64,000 nt of DNA from Spirochaetota bacterium (GTDB lineage Bacteria > Spirochaetota > Spirochaetia > Treponematales > Rectinemataceae): assembly GCA_022711355.1 (NCBI GenBank), contig JAKLFE010000005.1:1-64000 (forward strand). Reading direction: 5' to 3'. The notes under the pieces are model-generated. The model worked only from the letters and a program-made list of their open reading frames with translations, was not told the DNA's origin and searched no databases. This document shows, piece after piece, positions 8,717-17,727 of this stretch. Position 1 is the first letter of the stretch. Each line of letters opens with the position of its first letter. Position numbers and translations under genes: made by a program.

Positions 8717-9390
8717 CGAGCATCCTCGCCGCCCTCGGGCACGCTCTTGCGCGAGTACTTGCGCAGGTAGACCTCGTGCATGAGCCGCGCCTCGAAGCGG
8801 TTGATGCCCTTGGCCCCGCCGAGGAACTCGGCCTCGACGAAGGCACGGCAGCCCTTCTCGACGATGCGGGCGCAGGTGAGGGCCTCGCCCATGCTGCGGC
8901 CGAGGGCCACGGCCCCGTGGTTGGCCAGGAGGACGGCCATCCGGCCCCGGAGCCCCTTGAGCGCGGTCCGGCGCATCTTCCCGGTCCCGGGCAGGGCGTA
9001 GTCGGCGACGCGGAGGCTCGGCCCCACGATCTGGGCGAGGTCGTCGAGGATGGGCGGCACCTCGCGCCTCGCCGCCGCCACGGTGGAGGCGCTCATCGAG
9101 TGGGTATGGATGACGGCGTTCACCTCGGGGCGGCTGCGGTATATCTCCCGGTGGAGGTCCTTCTCGGATGAGGGCTTGCCCCCCCTCGCCTCGCCGGTCT
9201 CGAGGTCGACAAGGACGATGTCCTCGGCCTTCATGCTCAGGTAGTCCGTGCCCGTCGGGGTGATGGCCATGAGGGAAGGGCCGAGGCGTATCGAGACGTT
9301 CCCCCAGGTCCCCGCGACCAGGTCCTCCTCGACGAGCTTCACGCCGGCGGCGCGCACGGCCTCCTTGGCCTCGAGCTCGGTCATGCTCAT
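8713..9390 (-). CDS. Class II aldolase/adducin family protein
   Basis: A 225-residue zinc-dependent aldolase of the fuculose-phosphate/ribulose-phosphate epimerase family. The zinc ligands show as HTHS near residue 98 and ANHG near 159; the N-terminal TWGNVSIR is also typical. It overlaps the kinase gene downstream and the aminotransferase gene upstream by 4 bases each, so all three are translated from one message. The likely job is retro-aldol cleavage of a phosphorylated sugar or sugar acid to a triose or glycolaldehyde phosphate. Confidence 0.92.
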   Translation of the reverse strand: MSMTELEAKEAVRAAGVKLVEEDLVAGTWGNVSIRLGPSLMAITPTGTDYLSMKAEDIVLVDLETGEARGGKPSSEKDLHREIYRSRPEVNAVIHTHSMSASTVAAARREVPPILDDLAQIVGPSLRVADYALPGTGKMRRTALKGLRGRMAVLLANHGAVALGRSMGEALTCARIVEKGCRAFVEAEFLGGAKGINRFEARLMHEVYLRKYSRKSVPEGGEDAR

Positions 9391-10859
9391 GCCCCCCTCC
9401 CCGCCGCCGAGGCGGGCGCGTCGACGGCGTCGAAGACCCGCTCGAAGCGGGCGATGGCGTCGTCGATGACCTCGTCGGTATCGGCGGCGCTCGTGTACAT
9501 GCGCGAGCCGGCCAGGGTCACGAGGCCCTCGGCCGCGTAGGCCGCCCCGTACTCCTCCATCAGGTGCTTGCGCAGCTTGATCTCCTTGAGGACCTTGGCG
9601 ATGCGCAGGTAGTCGATCTTGAGGAACATGGCGCCCACGGTCTCGAGGTGGCAGATGGAGCCCTGGTTGTAGGCCACGAAGGGCAGGCCCCTCCGGGCTA
9701 TGGCCTCCTGCAGGCCCCGCGTGAGCCGGTCGCCCGCCCTGCCCGCGGCGGCGCAGGCGTCGCGCTTCTCGATCTCCCGCAGCGTGAAGTAGCCCGCCGC
9801 CGCCGAGAGGGGATTGGCCGCCATGGTGCCGCCGACGTAGGCCCGCTTCTTGCCGCTCTCGAGGCCGGCGGCCATGCGCAGCACGAGGTCGCGGCGCCCG
9901 CCCAGGCCGCCGGCCGAGGGGTAGCCCCCCGCGACGATCTTGCCGAAGCAGGTGAGGTCGGGCCTCACGCCGAAGTAGCCCTGGGCCCCGCCCAGGCCGA
10001 CGCGGAAGGCCGTGACGACCTCGTCGAAAATCAGGAGGGCGCCGTACTTGTCGCAGAGCTCGCGCGCGCCCTTGTTGTAGTCCTTGTCCAGGGGGCGGGT
10101 GCCGCTCTCGGGGCCCACGGGCTCGACGAGGACGCAGGCCGTGCCGCCGCGGAGGCGGTTGAGGCGGAGGAGGCGCTCGAGGGAGCCCAGGTCGTTCGGG
10201 GCGGCCTCGCGGGTCAGGCGCTGGGCCGAGGCGGGGATGCCGTGGGACTCGAAGCGGCGGGTCCTCGGCGCCTTCAGGCTGTAGACCAGCTGGTCGCTCC
10301 AGCCGTGGTAGGCCCCGCCGGCCTTGATGACGTTGCGCTTGCCCGTCGCGAGCCGGGCCACGCGGATGGCGGCCATGACCGACTCGGTGCCGGAGCCGAG
10401 CATGCGGAACATCTCGACCGCGGGCATGTGGCGGTTGATCTCCTTGGCCAGGGAGAGCTCGAACTCGTGGAAGAGGCCGGTGGAGGGACCGACGTGGTTG
10501 AGGAGCTCGATGACCTGGGCGCGGACCGCGGGGTCGTTGCCGCCGAGGATGGTCGGGCCGCCGGCCTGGAGGAAGTCGATGTAGCGATGGCCGTCGATGT
10601 CGTAGAGGTAAGCCCCCTCGCTCCGGTCGATGACCAGGGGGAAGGGGTAGTTGAAGGCGAGGTTGTGCTGGACCCCGCCGGGAATGTACTGCTTCGCCTC
10701 CTCGACCTTGGCCTTGGCCTTGGGGCAGCCTTCCGAGAAGAACTTCAGATAGCCGTCCATGGCTTCTTTCTTAATCGGGGTCGGAGCCTGGGCCATGAGA
10801 GCATCGATCTTGGTGTAAATCTCATGCGCGTCGGGGTAACTCGATATGGCGTAACTCAT
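9387..10859 (-). CDS. Class III (GSA-type) PLP-dependent aminotransferase
   Basis: A 490-residue fold-type I PLP enzyme, related to glutamate-1-semialdehyde 2,1-aminomutase and class III aminotransferases. The PLP lysine is K307 in CFGKIVAGGYPSAGG, and the cofactor-binding aspartate is in LLIFDEVVTAFR. It is too long, and too far from haem genes, to be a routine HemL: it has about 60 extra N-terminal residues and leads an operon with an aldolase and a sugar kinase. It may remove an amino group from an amino sugar or amino polyol before phosphorylation and cleavage. A ribosome site AAGGAGA precedes the ATG, and a strong promoter with operator lies just upstream. Confidence 0.88.
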   Translation of the reverse strand: MSYAISSYPDAHEIYTKIDALMAQAPTPIKKEAMDGYLKFFSEGCPKAKAKVEEAKQYIPGGVQHNLAFNYPFPLVIDRSEGAYLYDIDGHRYIDFLQAGGPTILGGNDPAVRAQVIELLNHVGPSTGLFHEFELSLAKEINRHMPAVEMFRMLGSGTESVMAAIRVARLATGKRNVIKAGGAYHGWSDQLVYSLKAPRTRRFESHGIPASAQRLTREAAPNDLGSLERLLRLNRLRGGTACVLVEPVGPESGTRPLDKDYNKGARELCDKYGALLIFDEVVTAFRVGLGGAQGYFGVRPDLTCFGKIVAGGYPSAGGLGGRRDLVLRMAAGLESGKKRAYVGGTMAANPLSAAAGYFTLREIEKRDACAAAGRAGDRLTRGLQEAIARRGLPFVAYNQGSICHLETVGAMFLKIDYLRIAKVLKEIKLRKHLMEEYGAAYAAEGLVTLAGSRMYTSAADTDEVIDDAIARFERVFDAVDAPASAAGRGA

Positions 10860-10876
10860 TACACTCTCCTTGCCGA

Positions 10877-10900
10877 TATGGTGAGTGATTGCTCACCATA
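10877..10900. promoter_or_regulatory. Palindromic operator of the aminotransferase-aldolase-kinase operon
   Basis: Perfect 9-base arms (TATGGTGAG and CTCACCATA) flank a 6-base centre. The palindrome begins directly after the -10 box of the minus-strand promoter and covers the transcription start region, where a bound protein would block transcription. The form fits TetR- or GntR-type operators. The regulator is not proven; the TetR protein at 6334-7017 is the nearest candidate. Confidence 0.8.
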
Positions 10901-10902
10901 CC

Positions 10903-10930
10903 AGTATACACCCAAGTCGAACGCTGTCAA
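10903..10930 (-). promoter_or_regulatory. Sigma-70 type promoter of the aminotransferase operon
   Basis: On the minus strand TTGACA (10925-10930) and TATACT (10903-10908) are 16 bases apart. This is close to consensus and stands out in a very GC-rich background. The start codon at 10859 follows after the operator and an AAGGAGA ribosome site. Confidence 0.8.
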
Positions 10931-10965
10931 TCGCATAGTGCATCGAGTCGGGAGCCCGCCGGAGC

Positions 10966-12321
10966 TCAGGCCTTCGGCTCATCGAGCCGAACGCTCCTGC
11001 CTTCGAGGCGGGAGCGTTCGGCGGCGAAGCAGATGCGGTGGCTCGCGAGGGAGACCTCGGCCGAGGTACGGGGCTCCGCCGGGCTTCGGCCGGCCTTTCT
11101 CGCCTCGACCGAGGAGAAGAAGGCGTCCATGAGGCCGGCGTCGCCCCCGCCATGGCCCCCGAGATCGGCCCGGCGCAGGAGGGTCCGACGGCGCCCGCTC
11201 CGATGCTCGTGGAGCACCAGGAGGGAGCCGGAGAGGCCGAAGCGCCCCTCCAGGCTGCCCTTGGAACCGTCGACGCGGATCCGCCTGGCCTCCTCGAAGG
11301 AGAAGCCGTGGAGGCAGAAGCTCGCCTCGACCCCGTTCTCGAAGCTGAGGCCGAGGGTCTGGCGGTCGACCACGTCGTTGTCGCAGCGGAAGACGCAGCG
11401 GCCATAGGGACCGGTCCGCAGGGCCTCGAGCCGGGCCTCGGGAGAGGGATCATCGGAGATGACCGAGGCCGGCCACTCCCGCCAGTCGACGCGGCCGCGG
11501 ATGAGGGGCGAGGTGGCGGCCCGGGCCAGGAGTCGAAGCGCGGGCACCGGCGAGTCCCGGTAGCTTTGGAGGAGGGGGGTCCCGTGGAGGTAGAGCCTGG
11601 TCGCCTCCCAGGGACAGTCGCCGGAGCGGGGGCAGCCCGCGAGGCAGCGCTCGGGGGCTCCGGGCGGGGCCTTCTCGGGCCTATAGAAGGAAAGGGAGCC
11701 CGAGGACTGGACGGAGCGCGCGGGCGAGTCCGCGAGCCAGGCTAGGATATCCATGTCATGGCAGGACTTGGCGAGGATGAGGGGATTGGAGTCCCGCGCC
11801 CGACGCCAGTTGCCCCGCACGAAGGAGTGGGCGAAGTGCCAGTAGCCGACGTTCTCGGAAAGCTGGATCGTCGCGACCGCGCCGATGGCTCCCGAGTCGA
11901 GGCAGCGCTTGATCGCCGAGAAGAAGGGCGTGTAGCGCAGGACGTGGCAGACCCGGAGCTCGACTCCCGCCTCGCGGGCGGCCTCGGCCATGAGGCGGCA
12001 CTCCTCCTCGGTCGGGGCCATGGGCTTCTCGAGGAGGACCTGGTAGCCCTTGGCCATGGCAGCCAGGGCAGGGGCCGTGTGGTCCCGGTCCTGGGTGGCC
12101 ACGATGCAGGCATCGGCCAGGCGGGGACGGTCGAGGAGCTCCTCCCCGCTCGAGAAGCGGTAGCCCGGCTCGATCCGGTGCTCGGCCGCGCAGGCCTCGC
12201 GGCGAGCCTCGGAGGGCTCGGCCAGGGCGACGAGCCTCGCGCGGTCCGTATGGGCCGCGATCCACTTCCCGTATGTGTCCTTGCCGCGCGCCCCCGCGCC
12301 GATGAGCACCGCCGTCACCAT
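10966..12321 (-). CDS. Gfo/Idh/MocA family oxidoreductase
   Basis: A 451-residue NAD(P)-dependent dehydrogenase-like protein. The N-terminal Rossmann glycine motif is VLIGAGARGKDTYG, followed by the family's VATQDRDH and LLEKPMAPTEEEC around residues 75-105. The chosen ATG at 12321 has AGGAGGT just upstream; the frame is open further but without family similarity. A cysteine group RCLAGCPRSGDC in the middle of the C-terminal domain is seen in some members and might bind metal. These enzymes oxidise or reduce sugars and cyclitols. The gene sits upstream of, but is separately promoted from, the aminotransferase operon. Confidence 0.9.
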   Translation of the reverse strand: MVTAVLIGAGARGKDTYGKWIAAHTDRARLVALAEPSEARREACAAEHRIEPGYRFSSGEELLDRPRLADACIVATQDRDHTAPALAAMAKGYQVLLEKPMAPTEEECRLMAEAAREAGVELRVCHVLRYTPFFSAIKRCLDSGAIGAVATIQLSENVGYWHFAHSFVRGNWRRARDSNPLILAKSCHDMDILAWLADSPARSVQSSGSLSFYRPEKAPPGAPERCLAGCPRSGDCPWEATRLYLHGTPLLQSYRDSPVPALRLLARAATSPLIRGRVDWREWPASVISDDPSPEARLEALRTGPYGRCVFRCDNDVVDRQTLGLSFENGVEASFCLHGFSFEEARRIRVDGSKGSLEGRFGLSGSLLVLHEHRSGRRRTLLRRADLGGHGGGDAGLMDAFFSSVEARKAGRSPAEPRTSAEVSLASHRICFAAERSRLEGRSVRLDEPKA

Positions 12322-12432
12322 GGCTGCTACCTCCTGGCTTGCGGCGGCCAGTATACGCCGCGTGAGCCCCGGCCGTGAACCTGCGGCGGCCCTTGTACCC
12401 CGGGCCCCCGGACGGCTATCCTGGACCCCGTC

Positions 12433-13524
12433 ATGGACAGGCCCCTCGACATACTCGGACTCTGCTCCGGCGAGCTCGCCGCCGAGGCCGCCCGCCGCCT
12501 CGGCTCGGGCGCGGGCGTCGCGGGCCGGGTCTACGCCCGGGCCTTCGAGACGGGGCGCCTCGAGCCCGAGGCCTTCGGCCTGTCCGCGGTCTCCTGCCGG
12601 GCCTGGAGGGAGTCCTTCCGCGTCGGCCTCCTCGAGCCGGTCGCCCTGGTCGAGGAGGAAGGCGGGGCCGGGATCACGGCCAAGGCCCTGCTCCGGGCCG
12701 AGGACGGCAGCGAGATCGAGTGCGTCCGCATCCCCATGCGCGGCGCCGCGGCCGGCGGGGGGCCCCGCTTCACCCTCTGCCTCTCCTCCCAGGTGGGCTG
12801 CCGCATGGGCTGCGCCTTCTGCGAGACGGGCCGGGGCGGACTCGTCCGCGGGCTCTCGGCGGCCGAGATCGTCTCCCAGGTCCTGAGCGCCCGCATCCTC
12901 CTGGGCTGGGACTGCCGCAACCTCGTGTTCATGGGCATGGGCGAGCCCTTCGACAATTTTCCCGAGCTCGCCCGGGCCCTCGCCGTCCTCCTCGATCCCC
13001 GGGGACCGGGCTACGCGCAGGAGCGGATCACCGTCTGCACCTCGGGCCAGGTCGAGGGCATCCGCGCCCTCCGGGCCCTGGGCTACAAGCGGCTCGGCCT
13101 CTCGGTGAGCCTCAACGCGGGCGAGGACGAGAAGCGGGCGCGGCTCATGCCCATCGCGCGGCGCTGGGGCCTTGCCGAGCTGGCCGCCGCCCTCCGCGAC
13201 TATCCCCAGCGCCGCAACTTCGCCCTCGGGGTGAACTACTGCCTCCTGCCGGGCATCAACGACGGCAGGGAGGACGCTGCGGCCGTGGCGCGCTTCTGCG
13301 CCTCGATCGGCCGCTGCCTGGTCAACCTCATCCCCTACAACCCCGGCCGCGCCCCTATAGCCCGCGCGCCGAGCGCCGAGGAGGAGGAGCGCTTCCAAGG
13401 CTGGCTGGCCGAGGAGGGCCTCTTGGTCAGGGCCCGGGAGGCCAAGGGCGGCTCGATCATGGCTGCCTGCGGCCAGCTGGGGGGAGGCCCCTGCCCGGCC
13501 GCGGGAGGAGCCGCGGGCGCCTAG
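12433..13524 (+). CDS. RlmN/Cfr-type radical SAM RNA methyltransferase
   Basis: A 363-residue radical SAM enzyme of the family that methylates A2503 of 23S rRNA and A37 of some tRNAs. The iron-sulphur cluster motif CRMGCAFC follows TLCLSSQVG, which carries the family's catalytic cysteine. The second catalytic cysteine is present in MAACGQLGG at the C-terminus. The sequence after the cluster (ETGRGGLVRG) differs from the standard RlmN TGKQG form, so this may be a divergent RlmN-like branch. It ends in a 4-base tail-to-tail overlap with the DHH gene. Confidence 0.88.
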   Translation: MDRPLDILGLCSGELAAEAARRLGSGAGVAGRVYARAFETGRLEPEAFGLSAVSCRAWRESFRVGLLEPVALVEEEGGAGITAKALLRAEDGSEIECVRIPMRGAAAGGGPRFTLCLSSQVGCRMGCAFCETGRGGLVRGLSAAEIVSQVLSARILLGWDCRNLVFMGMGEPFDNFPELARALAVLLDPRGPGYAQERITVCTSGQVEGIRALRALGYKRLGLSVSLNAGEDEKRARLMPIARRWGLAELAAALRDYPQRRNFALGVNYCLLPGINDGREDAAAVARFCASIGRCLVNLIPYNPGRAPIARAPSAEEEERFQGWLAEEGLLVRAREAKGGSIMAACGQLGGGPCPAAGGAAGA

Positions 13525-14717
13525 CCCGCCGCTTCCCGCGCGAGGCCCTCGATCCTGGCCACGAGCTCGAGGGCGAAGGCCTCGAAGTCGGCCACCTCGG
13601 ACTTGGGGAAGCGGAAGCCCACGGCCCCCGGATGCCCGCCGCCGTTCGCGATCTCGAGCCTCGCGAGGAGCTCGCGGAGGTCGATGCCGCGGAAGGCGTG
13701 GTTGCGCCGCAAGCGGAACTGGACGAAGTCGGAGGCGCCGGGGGGATCGGGGTAGGCGACGAGGCCGAGCCGTCCCCCTTCCTCGGCCAGGGCGTCGGCC
13801 ACGGACTTGGCCACGGCGGTGAAGGTCTCCTCGCCGTGGGCCGCCAGCATGCGGGCCGCCTCCCCGGCGGGGAGGAGGACGTAGCCCAGCGAGCCCGAGT
13901 CCCTGCGCCGGCCCATCATGCCCTCGTAGCAGTCCCTCTCCGCCCCCGAGAGGGAGGCGATGGCCGCGAAGACCTCCTCCTTCGAGGCGAAGTTGCCCGT
14001 GCCCGTCCTCGTCTTCTGGGCGAGGAGCTGGTCGAAGAGGGAGCTGAAGCGCTCGTAGAACCAGCGCTCGCGCCTGGTCTTGAGGTACTTGCCCATCCTC
14101 GAGTCGCCGATGATCCCGGTCAGCACGGCGAGGACGAGGTTGCGGCTCATGACCTCGCCGAGCTGCCAGCGCGCCTTGAAGCCTTCGTCCTCCTCGAGCT
14201 TGAGGGCGAGGTAGCCGACGAGCTCGCTCGCCGAGGAGGCCTGGGCGACGAGGCGGTAGCCGGGGTCGCCGATATAGCTCGCGTCCGCGCCGAGGTGGTG
14301 GTCGATCTCCATGATGAGGGGCGGCTCCTCCTCGATGAGTCGCCTAACCTGGGGGCCGAGCTCGAGCATGTCGGGCTTGGGCGTGTCGAGGACCACGACC
14401 GCCCCGACGGGCCCCGAGGGAGCGTCGAGCTCGCCGAAGACCTCGATGGAGTTGTAGCGGCAGATCTCGAGGAGGTAGCCGAACTGCTCGTGGACGGGCG
14501 AGCCGAGGTGGAGGTAGACCGCCTTGCTCATCTTCGCGGCGAGGAGGCCGAGGGCGACCATGGAGGCGACGCAGTCCTCGTCGGGGCCCTTGTGGCCGAC
14601 GAGGAGGAAGCCGTCGCGCTCCTCGAGGGCGCGGAGGATGGCCCCCGCCGTCCGCTTCTTAGCCGCGAGGCTGGGGAAATCCGCCTTGGCCTCAAGCTCC
14701 CGCGCTTCCATTCCCAC
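13521..14717 (-). CDS. DHH family phosphoesterase (NrnA-like)
   Basis: A 398-residue protein with a DHH domain and a C-terminal DHHA1 domain. Motifs are VGHKGPDEDCVASM, VVVLDTPKP, EIDHHLGAD and the DHHA1 GGGHPGAVGF. Family members degrade short oligoribonucleotides (nanoRNA) or 3'-phosphoadenosine-5'-phosphate, and some cleave cyclic dinucleotides. At nearly 400 residues it is longer than typical 310-340-residue NrnA, with extra sequence between the domains, so the exact substrate is open. Confidence 0.87.
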   Translation of the reverse strand: MGMEARELEAKADFPSLAAKKRTAGAILRALEERDGFLLVGHKGPDEDCVASMVALGLLAAKMSKAVYLHLGSPVHEQFGYLLEICRYNSIEVFGELDAPSGPVGAVVVLDTPKPDMLELGPQVRRLIEEEPPLIMEIDHHLGADASYIGDPGYRLVAQASSASELVGYLALKLEEDEGFKARWQLGEVMSRNLVLAVLTGIIGDSRMGKYLKTRRERWFYERFSSLFDQLLAQKTRTGTGNFASKEEVFAAIASLSGAERDCYEGMMGRRRDSGSLGYVLLPAGEAARMLAAHGEETFTAVAKSVADALAEEGGRLGLVAYPDPPGASDFVQFRLRRNHAFRGIDLRELLARLEIANGGGHPGAVGFRFPKSEVADFEAFALELVARIEGLAREAAG

Positions 14718-14757
14718 CCCCGCCTCGTCCAGTCTTTTAAGATCGAGTGTAGCGCCC

Positions 14758-15804
14758 TCACCGGGCGCCGTCGAGGGCCTCCCGCACGAGGCGGGCCTGG
14801 TCGCGCAGGTCCTCCAGCTCCTTGATCCAGAAGGCCTCGCCTCCCCAGTCGGGGAAGCTCCCGCGGAACCAGAGGTCCCTCCGCTGGCGGGCCCTCCAGG
14901 CGAGGAAGTGGATCATGCGCATGAAGCGGAGGGGCTCGACGAGCTCGAGCTCGCGGCGGTCGAAGGGGCGGAAGGCCTCGTAGCCGTCGATGAGCATCGC
15001 CAGCTCGCGGCCGCAGGAGGCCGCGTGGTCGGGGAGGAGGAGCCAGAGGTCCTGGGCCGCCGGCCCGGTCATCATGTCGTCGAAGTCGATGAGGACGAGG
15101 CCCTCGCCGGGCCGGTCGAGGATGTTGCCCCGGTGGCAGTCGCCGTGGATCCGCAGGCTTCGGCGCCCCTCGAAGAGGGGGGCGATCTCCTCGAGGAGGC
15201 CCCGGCAGAGCTTCTCGAAGGGACGCCGATGGTCGGGGTGGAGGTGGCCGCCCTCGAGGAGGTAGGCCAGCTGGGGCAGGGAGAGCTCCCGGGGACCGCA
15301 GCGCTCGCGGGCGGGGGCGCTCCCGGCGGCGCCGGCGGCGTGGACCCTGCCGAGGAGGGAGCCGAGCCTGGTCCAGTCCTCGTCTCCCTCGGCGTCGAAG
15401 TTGCGGCCGCCCATCTTCGGGAAGAGGGCGAACAGGAAGGCTAGGTCGGGACCGCCGGCCTCGTCCTCGAGGATGAGCTCGCCGAGGCTCTCCCCGCCGG
15501 CGAGCTCGAGGGGGATGACGACGGGTATCTCCGCGGCCGCGCAGTCGCGGAGGAAGCGGTGCTCCTCGGCTATCGCGGCGCGGGACCAGCGGCCGGGACG
15601 GTAGAACTTGGCGACGAGCTCCCCGCCTTCCTCGCTCCGCAGGCCGTAGACGCGGTTGACGTAGCTCGGATAGGCGCTCACCGTCCCGTCGAGGCGGAGG
15701 CCCGGGAGGGAGCCTTCCGCGGCCTCGACGACGAGCTCCGGCCCGAGGAGGTCGAAGGAGCCGGCCTTCCCGGGGCGCGGAGGCTCAGCCACGGGGAGAC
15801 CCAT
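14758..15804 (-). CDS. srkA: SrkA/YihE-like serine/threonine protein kinase
   Basis: A 348-residue kinase of the aminoglycoside-phosphotransferase fold. The catalytic loop IHGDCHRGNIL and the metal-binding IDFDDMMTGPAAQDLW closely match stress response kinase A, as does the length. The ATG at 15804 is chosen over an upstream one because it gives the family's N-terminus; it overlaps the preceding ABC-F gene by 20 bases, so the pair is probably coupled. In enterobacteria SrkA counters MazEF-linked death under stress; whether that holds here is unknown. Confidence 0.87.
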   Translation of the reverse strand: MGLPVAEPPRPGKAGSFDLLGPELVVEAAEGSLPGLRLDGTVSAYPSYVNRVYGLRSEEGGELVAKFYRPGRWSRAAIAEEHRFLRDCAAAEIPVVIPLELAGGESLGELILEDEAGGPDLAFLFALFPKMGGRNFDAEGDEDWTRLGSLLGRVHAAGAAGSAPARERCGPRELSLPQLAYLLEGGHLHPDHRRPFEKLCRGLLEEIAPLFEGRRSLRIHGDCHRGNILDRPGEGLVLIDFDDMMTGPAAQDLWLLLPDHAASCGRELAMLIDGYEAFRPFDRRELELVEPLRFMRMIHFLAWRARQRRDLWFRGSFPDWGGEAFWIKELEDLRDQARLVREALDGAR

Positions 15805-17626
15805 CCTCGCGCGCGGCCAGCTCCTCCCAGCGCGCGGTCCTCGCCTCGATGAGGGAAGCGAGGCCGGGATAGCGCCGGTTCGCCTCGGCAAGCTCGGCGG
15901 GCCCGGGCGAGGGCGAGGAGAAGAGGGACTCGAGGGCCGATTTCTCCGACTCGAGCCCCTCGATCTCCTCGAGGAGGGATTCCAGCTCCCGCTTCTCGGC
16001 GAAGCTCAGGCCGGCCTTGGCGCGCCGCGCCGGTCTCCCCGCCCCGCTCCCCTCCCCCTCGGCCGGCCCGCGCCGGGGCGGGACGGCCGCGGCCTCCCGC
16101 TCGGGCCCGGAGCGGAGGAGGGAGCGGTAGTCGGCGTAGCGCCCGACGAACTCCTCGACCCGGCCGGCGCCGTCGAAGGCCAGGATGGAGTCGGCCATCC
16201 CGTCGAGGAAGGCCCGGTCGTGCGAGACCGCGAGCACGCAGCCGGGGAAATCGGCGATGAAGTCCTCGAGGAGCTCGATGGTCTCGATGTCCAGGTCGTT
16301 CGTCGGCTCGTCGAGGAGGAGGAAGTTGGGCGAATCCGCCAGGAGCCTGACGAGCTGGAGGCGCCGCAGCTCGCCGCCCGAGAGCCGGGATATCGGCAGG
16401 TCGAAGGAGGCCCGCGGGAAGAGGAAGCGCTCGAGGAGCTGCTCGGGGCTCAGGACCGAGCCGTCGCTCATGGGGATGCGCTCGGCCTTGCCGCGCAGGA
16501 GGCCGAGGAGGGTCTGGGAGGGGTCGAGGGAGGCGGCGGTCTGGTCGAAGTAGGCGAAGTGGGTATTGCTGCCCGCGTCCACCCGGCCCGAGTCGGGGCG
16601 CACCCGGCCGGAGACGAGGTCGAGGAAGGTGGTCTTGCCCGAGCCGTTCGGCCCGACGACGCCGACCCGCTCCCCGGCCTTGAAGCCCCGCGAGAAGGGC
16701 TTGACGATCTCGCGCCCGTCGTAGGACTTCGCGACCGCCTCGAGCTCGAGTATCTTCTTGCCCAGGCGCCTTCCTAAGGTCGAGAAGCCCTCCATGCCCT
16801 CCTCCCGCTCGAGGACGTCGGCCTGCATGCCGCGGATGAGCTCCTTGCGCCGCTCGCTCTTGCCGGCCCTGGCCCGCGCTCCCCGCCCGAGCCAGGCGAG
16901 CTCCCGCTTCAGGTTCGTGAGGCGCCGCGACTCGGCCTTCTCGAGGGAGGCCTCGCGCTCGATCCGCCGCGCGAGGTAGTCGGAGTAGCCCCCGGGGTAC
17001 TTCCGGACGCCGCGGCGGTCGATGTCCATCATCGTCCCGCAGACCGCGTCGAGGAACCAGCGGTCGTGGGTCACCAGGACGAAGGCGGAGCCCCCCTGGG
17101 CCAGGCGGCGCTCGAGCCACTCGATGGTCTCCACGTCGAGGTGGTTGGTCGGCTCGTCCAGGAGGAGGAGCTCGGCCCCGGGGGCCAGGGCCCGGGCGAT
17201 GGCGGCCTTCTTCACCATGCCCCCGGAGAAGGAGGAGAGGGGGCTCTCCGGCCCGGGCAGGCCAAGCTCGGTGCAGAGCGAGGCGTAGCTCAGCTCGAGG
17301 GCCCGGGCCTCCTCCCCCGAGCGCCGGGAGGCGAGCGAGGCGACGAGGCTCGACTCGGCCCCGTACAGGAACTCCGCGAGGCTTTCCCCGGGGGCGAAGG
17401 AGGGGCGCTGGGGAAGGAGGCTCGTCGAGAGGCCGCGCTTGCGGGCGACGCTCCCCGCGTCCGGCTCGAGGGAGCCGGCCAGGATGCGCAGGAGGCTGGA
17501 CTTGCCCCTGCCGTTGCGTCCGACCAGGCCGATGCGCTCGCCCGAGTCGACGCCGAAGCTCGCGCCCTCGAAGAGGGGCGCTTCGCCGAAGGTCTTGGAA
17601 ATCCCGTCGAGGGAGATGAGGTTCAC
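15785..17626 (-). CDS. ABC-F family ATPase, Uup-like
   Basis: A 613-residue soluble protein with two ATPase domains and no membrane part. Walker A motifs are GRNGRGKSS and GPNGSGKTT; signatures are FSGGMVKKA and LSGGELRRL; Walker B motifs are LLLLDEPTNHLD and LLLDEPTNDLD. An arginine-rich linker lies between the domains, and a predicted coiled-coil tail from about residue 530 is like that of Uup. ABC-F proteins act on ribosomes, and Uup also affects branched DNA stability. The start is followed by normal spacing to a divergent small gene. Confidence 0.92.
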   Translation of the reverse strand: MNLISLDGISKTFGEAPLFEGASFGVDSGERIGLVGRNGRGKSSLLRILAGSLEPDAGSVARKRGLSTSLLPQRPSFAPGESLAEFLYGAESSLVASLASRRSGEEARALELSYASLCTELGLPGPESPLSSFSGGMVKKAAIARALAPGAELLLLDEPTNHLDVETIEWLERRLAQGGSAFVLVTHDRWFLDAVCGTMMDIDRRGVRKYPGGYSDYLARRIEREASLEKAESRRLTNLKRELAWLGRGARARAGKSERRKELIRGMQADVLEREEGMEGFSTLGRRLGKKILELEAVAKSYDGREIVKPFSRGFKAGERVGVVGPNGSGKTTFLDLVSGRVRPDSGRVDAGSNTHFAYFDQTAASLDPSQTLLGLLRGKAERIPMSDGSVLSPEQLLERFLFPRASFDLPISRLSGGELRRLQLVRLLADSPNFLLLDEPTNDLDIETIELLEDFIADFPGCVLAVSHDRAFLDGMADSILAFDGAGRVEEFVGRYADYRSLLRSGPEREAAAVPPRRGPAEGEGSGAGRPARRAKAGLSFAEKRELESLLEEIEGLESEKSALESLFSSPSPGPAELAEANRRYPGLASLIEARTARWEELAAREDGSPRG

Positions 17627-17727
17627 GGCTAAGGACTATACCTGCTCGGCGGCAGGAGCTTCAATCGCCGGGCGCGCGGGGAGGGCCGCGGCTTTCCAGC
17701 CCCGCCCCTTTCGGGTACTATCCCAGC

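Noticed and set aside
9387-10859. Haem biosynthesis enzyme HemL
   Set aside because: Extra N-terminal residues and the operon with a sugar kinase and aldolase argue for a catabolic aminotransferase.
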